From CAWGYT01 sp963826795 (GTDB lineage: Bacteria > Planctomycetota > Planctomycetia > Pirellulales > Pirellulaceae), in assembly GCA_963826795.1 (NCBI GenBank), contig CAWGYT010000019.1, positions 62,001-126,000 on the forward strand: 64,000 nt of DNA, read 5' to 3'. The stretch's first letter is position 1. Each line of letters begins with the position of its first letter. Below are positions 63,930-64,000 of this stretch, in pieces. The notes beneath the pieces are model-generated. The model was not told the origin of the DNA. It saw only the letters and a list, made by a program, of their open reading frames with translations, and did no database searches. The position numbers were made by a program, and so were the translations under genes.

Positions 63930-64000
63930 GTGCGTTGCGGACGACGATTGTTTGGAATCATGATCGCCTGCCTGGCGGTCCACGTCGGAGGGGCGCTCGA
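63930..64000 (+). CDS. Start of a secreted protein (3' end outside window)
   Basis: GTG at 63930 with GGAGGAA six bases upstream. The 23 visible codons read RCGRRLFGIMIACLAVHVGG, a signal peptide: basic start then hydrophobic core. Product cannot be identified. Confidence 0.6.
   Translation, partial: MRCGRRLFGIMIACLAVHVGGAL

Overview
The window looks like chromosomal DNA of a high-GC planctomycete, probably Pirellulales-like. The evidence is two operons pairing a planctomycete cytochrome-c/DUF1549/DUF1553 protein with a DUF1501 protein, a sulfatase, a giant secreted protein with the planctomycete N-terminal LEERRLLAA signature, a PEP-CTERM protein, and an ECF sigma factor beside a Ser/Thr kinase that carries a zinc-binding anti-sigma-like N-terminus. 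This is inference from gene families; no rRNA or tRNA gene was seen.

Layout. 1-3245: the 3' part of a vWA/GATase-like membrane protein, translationally coupled to a caspase-like (C13-type) secreted protease. 3333-4342: seven tandem ~146-bp hairpin-rich repeats. 4352-5434 (-): secreted, highly charged coiled-coil protein whose acidic tail has been frameshifted. 5617-9071: sulfatase and two Fe(II)/2-oxoglutarate-type oxygenases. 9244-14816: signalling block with a frameshifted kinase bearing four zinc-ribbon motifs, a PP2C phosphatase, an ECF sigma factor and a sensor kinase with a beta-helix-like ectodomain. 14845-33401 (-): two DUF1553/DUF1501 pairs flanking a 2,980-aa three-module secreted protein and an SDR enzyme. 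33624-35777: prolyl oligopeptidase. 35832-43487: a small membrane protein divergent from an imuA-imuB-dnaE2 mutagenesis cassette; shared TGTACAGT boxes lie at both promoters and repeat arrays lie between imuB and dnaE2 and after dnaE2. 43773-46271 (-): glycogen phosphorylase. 46881-49224: double lamin-tail PEP-CTERM protein, then the flavin transferase ApbE.

49209-59378 (-) is the most striking region. It is one dense gene string encoding a group 3b-type [NiFe] hydrogenase (beta, gamma, delta, alpha), its maturation endopeptidase, and then a complete Rnf complex (rnfC-D-G-E-A-B). apbE, whose product would attach FMN to RnfG and RnfD, converges on rnfB. The layout suggests H2 metabolism, NAD(P)H/ferredoxin and an ion-pumping Rnf complex are expressed together.

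60071-64000: PilT/PilU-like ATPase, DUF819 membrane protein, NlpC/P60 hydrolase and the start of another secreted protein.

Quality caveat: at least eleven single-base indels break or locally scramble otherwise well-conserved genes (acidic-tail gene, kinase, DUF1501, imuA, imuB twice, dnaE2, rnfA, rnfC, DUF819 twice). Many are probably sequencing or assembly errors, although the four in the imu cassette could be real decay. For these genes the full repaired span is given.
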